In this document: positions 42,229 to 43,447 of the stretch, piece after piece
Layout of the letters: each line of letters opens with the position of its first letter
Numbering within the stretch: position 1 is the stretch's first letter
Program-made: the position numbers and the translations under genes
Assembly: GCA_035267185.1 (NCBI GenBank)
Contig: DATFLY010000078.1
Span: forward strand, 1 to 43,447
Length of the DNA: 43,447 nucleotides
Source: JAUIBE01 sp035267185
GTDB lineage: Bacteria > Pseudomonadota > Gammaproteobacteria > Xanthomonadales > SZUA-36
Direction of reading: 5' to 3'
The notes under the pieces: model-generated
What the model saw: only the letters and a program-made list of their open reading frames with translations
Told to the model about the DNA's origin: nothing
Database searches by the model: none

Positions 42229-42957
42229 TTATTCACCCAATGCCCTTTGCTGAGTTCTCATCCTTTCTGGCACATCTGATACCAGCCTCAGCGCCCTTAC
42301 TTCTCTCGTTTCTTCAATTGAATGTTTCTTATTGTCACGCCCAAGTACCTGGTCAGAGGCACGTTCTTTCAGCAACTCGGCTGGTAATTTTGGTGATGCC
42401 CACTCCACTTCTTCCATTTGTGGTGTATCACTGACACGTCCGTAACGGTCTTCAATCAGGTGTCGAATGCTTCGTGCGCGTCGTGCTTTGTACGCTTCAT
42501 CTACGACCTGTTTTGACTTGAAGAAGTTCACGAAAGCGTTTTCCTTACGCTTCCTGGAAGGTGCCTTGACTCTGTATCCTGCCCGGTTCACCTTTTTGGC
42601 TGATGAAGATGGCCAACCCCATGGGGTGGACACATCCATTGCACGAGTCTCGGTTGCCAGGTCAAAAACCTCGTCAGCAGCATCATCGACGTGAAAACCG
42701 CGGTGCGCACGCCGATCACCGTCATCCCAGTGAATGTTATTTGCCTTACCGTTTATCTTGCGTGCGGCCTTGCGGAACTGCTGATATTCGCGTTCCCTCT
42801 GCCACTCGATGCGTTGATGTTGATAGCGGTCGCGCTCAGATTCAAACTTGATCTGACCGATTGTTGTCCCAGCGGCCCGAATAAAGCGCCAGATGGTAAG
42901 AATGGCAAGAAATCCTGCCAGAACGAAAATTACGAGATATGTTGTTTCGGCTTGCAA
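42229..42957 (-). CDS. Membrane-anchored basic coiled protein, unrecognised
   Basis: A 242-residue protein starting at TTG 42957 (AGGGG seven bases upstream). One N-terminal helix (YLVIFVLAGFLAILTIWRFI) is followed by an Arg/Gln/Glu-rich helix (ESERDRYQHQRIEWQREREY) and a basic, partly Arg-rich region (KAPSRKRKENAFVNFFKSK, ARRARSIRHLIEDRYG). No enzyme motif is recognised. It is the first gene of a minus-strand pair with 41,634-42,191. An envelope or cell-division scaffold is conceivable, but nothing shows it. Confidence 0.72.
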   Translation of the reverse strand: MQAETTYLVIFVLAGFLAILTIWRFIRAAGTTIGQIKFESERDRYQHQRIEWQREREYQQFRKAARKINGKANNIHWDDGDRRAHRGFHVDDAADEVFDLATETRAMDVSTPWGWPSSSAKKVNRAGYRVKAPSRKRKENAFVNFFKSKQVVDEAYKARRARSIRHLIEDRYGRVSDTPQMEEVEWASPKLPAELLKERASDQVLGRDNKKHSIEETREVRALRLVSDVPERMRTQQRALGE

Positions 42958-43430
42958 TTTGCTTTCCCCTAAAATCGGGTCTGGTCTGCTTTTTCAAGAC
43001 ACACGCACCCGACGCTCGGTGGTCAAAAAAGCACTCCGGCTTATTGACTACTGATCGCAACTTACAAAGTCCGTTTGATTCCATGTTGTTGAAGCAACCC
43101 CTTAGAAAACACTGAGGAGTATGGCAAAAACGTTTCCATCCTGCCTGCCAGCGCCTTTCATCCTTTGGCGATGGCTTCAACCAACCTGCCTCCCTGTTTT
43201 TTGGTGGTTCTAGTGCAGGTTAGGTCTCTTGCTTGATTAATATACCACGAAAAACAAGAAAAGTTTGTTACAGGTGTGTGATTGTGGGTATTTCCACGAT
43301 TTAGAAAGGAAAGCAAAGCGTGCAAAAGTAAGCGCGAATTCACCTGCCTGTTGTTGGAAAGTGGGGGAAACCTCTTGGGGTTTGCCGGTTATGCTCAAGA
43401 ACCGGCTAACGCTGACTGCATTAGGAGGCA
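42958..43430. other. Gene-poor region with two leader hairpins at the right end
   Basis: About 470 bp without a convincing gene on either strand. Near the end are AAACC/GGTTT (43368-43372 and 43379-43383) and GCCGGTT/AACCGGC (43384-43390 and 43400-43406). A 15-codon frame starts at ATG 43391 (MLKNRLTLTALGGNV) and ends across the ATG at 43431. No sigma-70 promoter stands out. Confidence 0.4.
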
Positions 43431-43447
43431 ATGTCTGATTTCGGCCA
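43431..43447 (+). CDS. Start of a gene running off the right edge
   Basis: ATG 43431 is preceded by AGGAGG (43423-43428) with only two bases between, closer than usual. Five codons (MSDFG) are visible, too few to identify the product. The TGA of a 15-codon upstream frame overlaps its start, which would allow coupled translation. Confidence 0.35.

Noticed and set aside
42842..43180. 112-codon minus-strand frame at the right end
   Set aside because: It overlaps the start of the 42,229-42,957 gene, has no ribosome site and gives a Cys/His-scattered product without a fold.

Overview
The window reads as a chromosomal segment of a gammaproteobacterium. Evidence is the gene content and local gene orders: lolC-lolD-comEC-exbB-exbD, divergent rluC/rne, serS-lolA-ftsK facing trxB, an aat gene just past trxB, a Hsp20 gene with a heat-shock type promoter, and an RNase E whose catalytic residues fall at the same numbers as in E. 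coli. Two secreted proteins sharing a WFNP-type C-terminal module and an ECF sigma/PDZ operon would fit a free-living (possibly marine) lineage near the Xanthomonadales/Chromatiales, but I cannot assign a genus. There is no prophage, insertion sequence, integrase or CRISPR array; it is mostly housekeeping with some accessory genes.

Layout. 1-5,014 (minus): envelope and uptake operon lolC, lolD, comEC, exbB (TolQ/MotA family), exbD (cut by the window edge). 5,103-9,209: rluC (minus) diverges from rne (plus); between them lies a good sigma-70 promoter followed by a leader of about 350 nt. 9,215-9,853 (minus): a UvrY/GacA-type response regulator whose phosphoacceptor aspartate is replaced by alanine. 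10,011-13,179: a secreted Calx-beta protein, a possible small ORF, a membrane-anchored Sel1-like protein and a DoxX-like membrane protein. 13,203-14,327: a hydroxylase-like protein ending in a SEC-C zinc motif. 14,486-15,130: tRNA-Ser(UGA) on the minus strand embedded in decayed copies of itself and tandem repeats bounded by T-arm-like sequence. 15,308-17,044: a BI-1/YccA protein, a bidirectional terminator and a second WFNP-module secreted protein. 17,120-21,441 (minus): serS, lolA, ftsK. 21,641-24,489 (plus): trxB, a DUF482 acyltransferase-like protein and aat. 24,492-27,934 (minus): Rossmann/DUF2520 protein, SRPBCC-GyrI protein, rhomboid protease, PlsC acyltransferase. 28,019-29,185 (minus): hsp20 with a sigma-32-like promoter and a ROSE-like thermometer hairpin, and greB. 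29,258-31,917 (plus): ECF sigma factor, membrane anti-sigma candidate and PDZ coiled-coil protein. 32,005-34,861 (plus): rimO, rsmC and a small exported protein. 34,884-40,782 (minus): an AddB-like nuclease and an AddA/RecB-like helicase-nuclease. 40,877-41,632 (plus): a SRAP (YedK/HMCES) protein. 41,634-42,957 (minus): two unrecognised membrane-anchored charged proteins. 42,958-43,447: a gene-poor leader with two hairpins before what looks like the start of another gene.

How they work together. Lol proteins traffic lipoproteins; ComEC imports DNA; ExbB/ExbD-type proteins energise the outer membrane. RNase E, RimO, RsmC, RluC, SerS, Aat and GreB serve RNA and protein synthesis. The AddAB-like pair and the SRAP protein form a DNA-repair neighbourhood. 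Hsp20 and the ECF module are stress responses. The observations most worth following are the D54A response regulator, the tRNA-Ser repeat locus, the ComEC gene with no standard start codon at its expected N terminus, the ROSE-like hsp20 leader, the HxD/SEC-C hydroxylase and the ECF-PDZ module.
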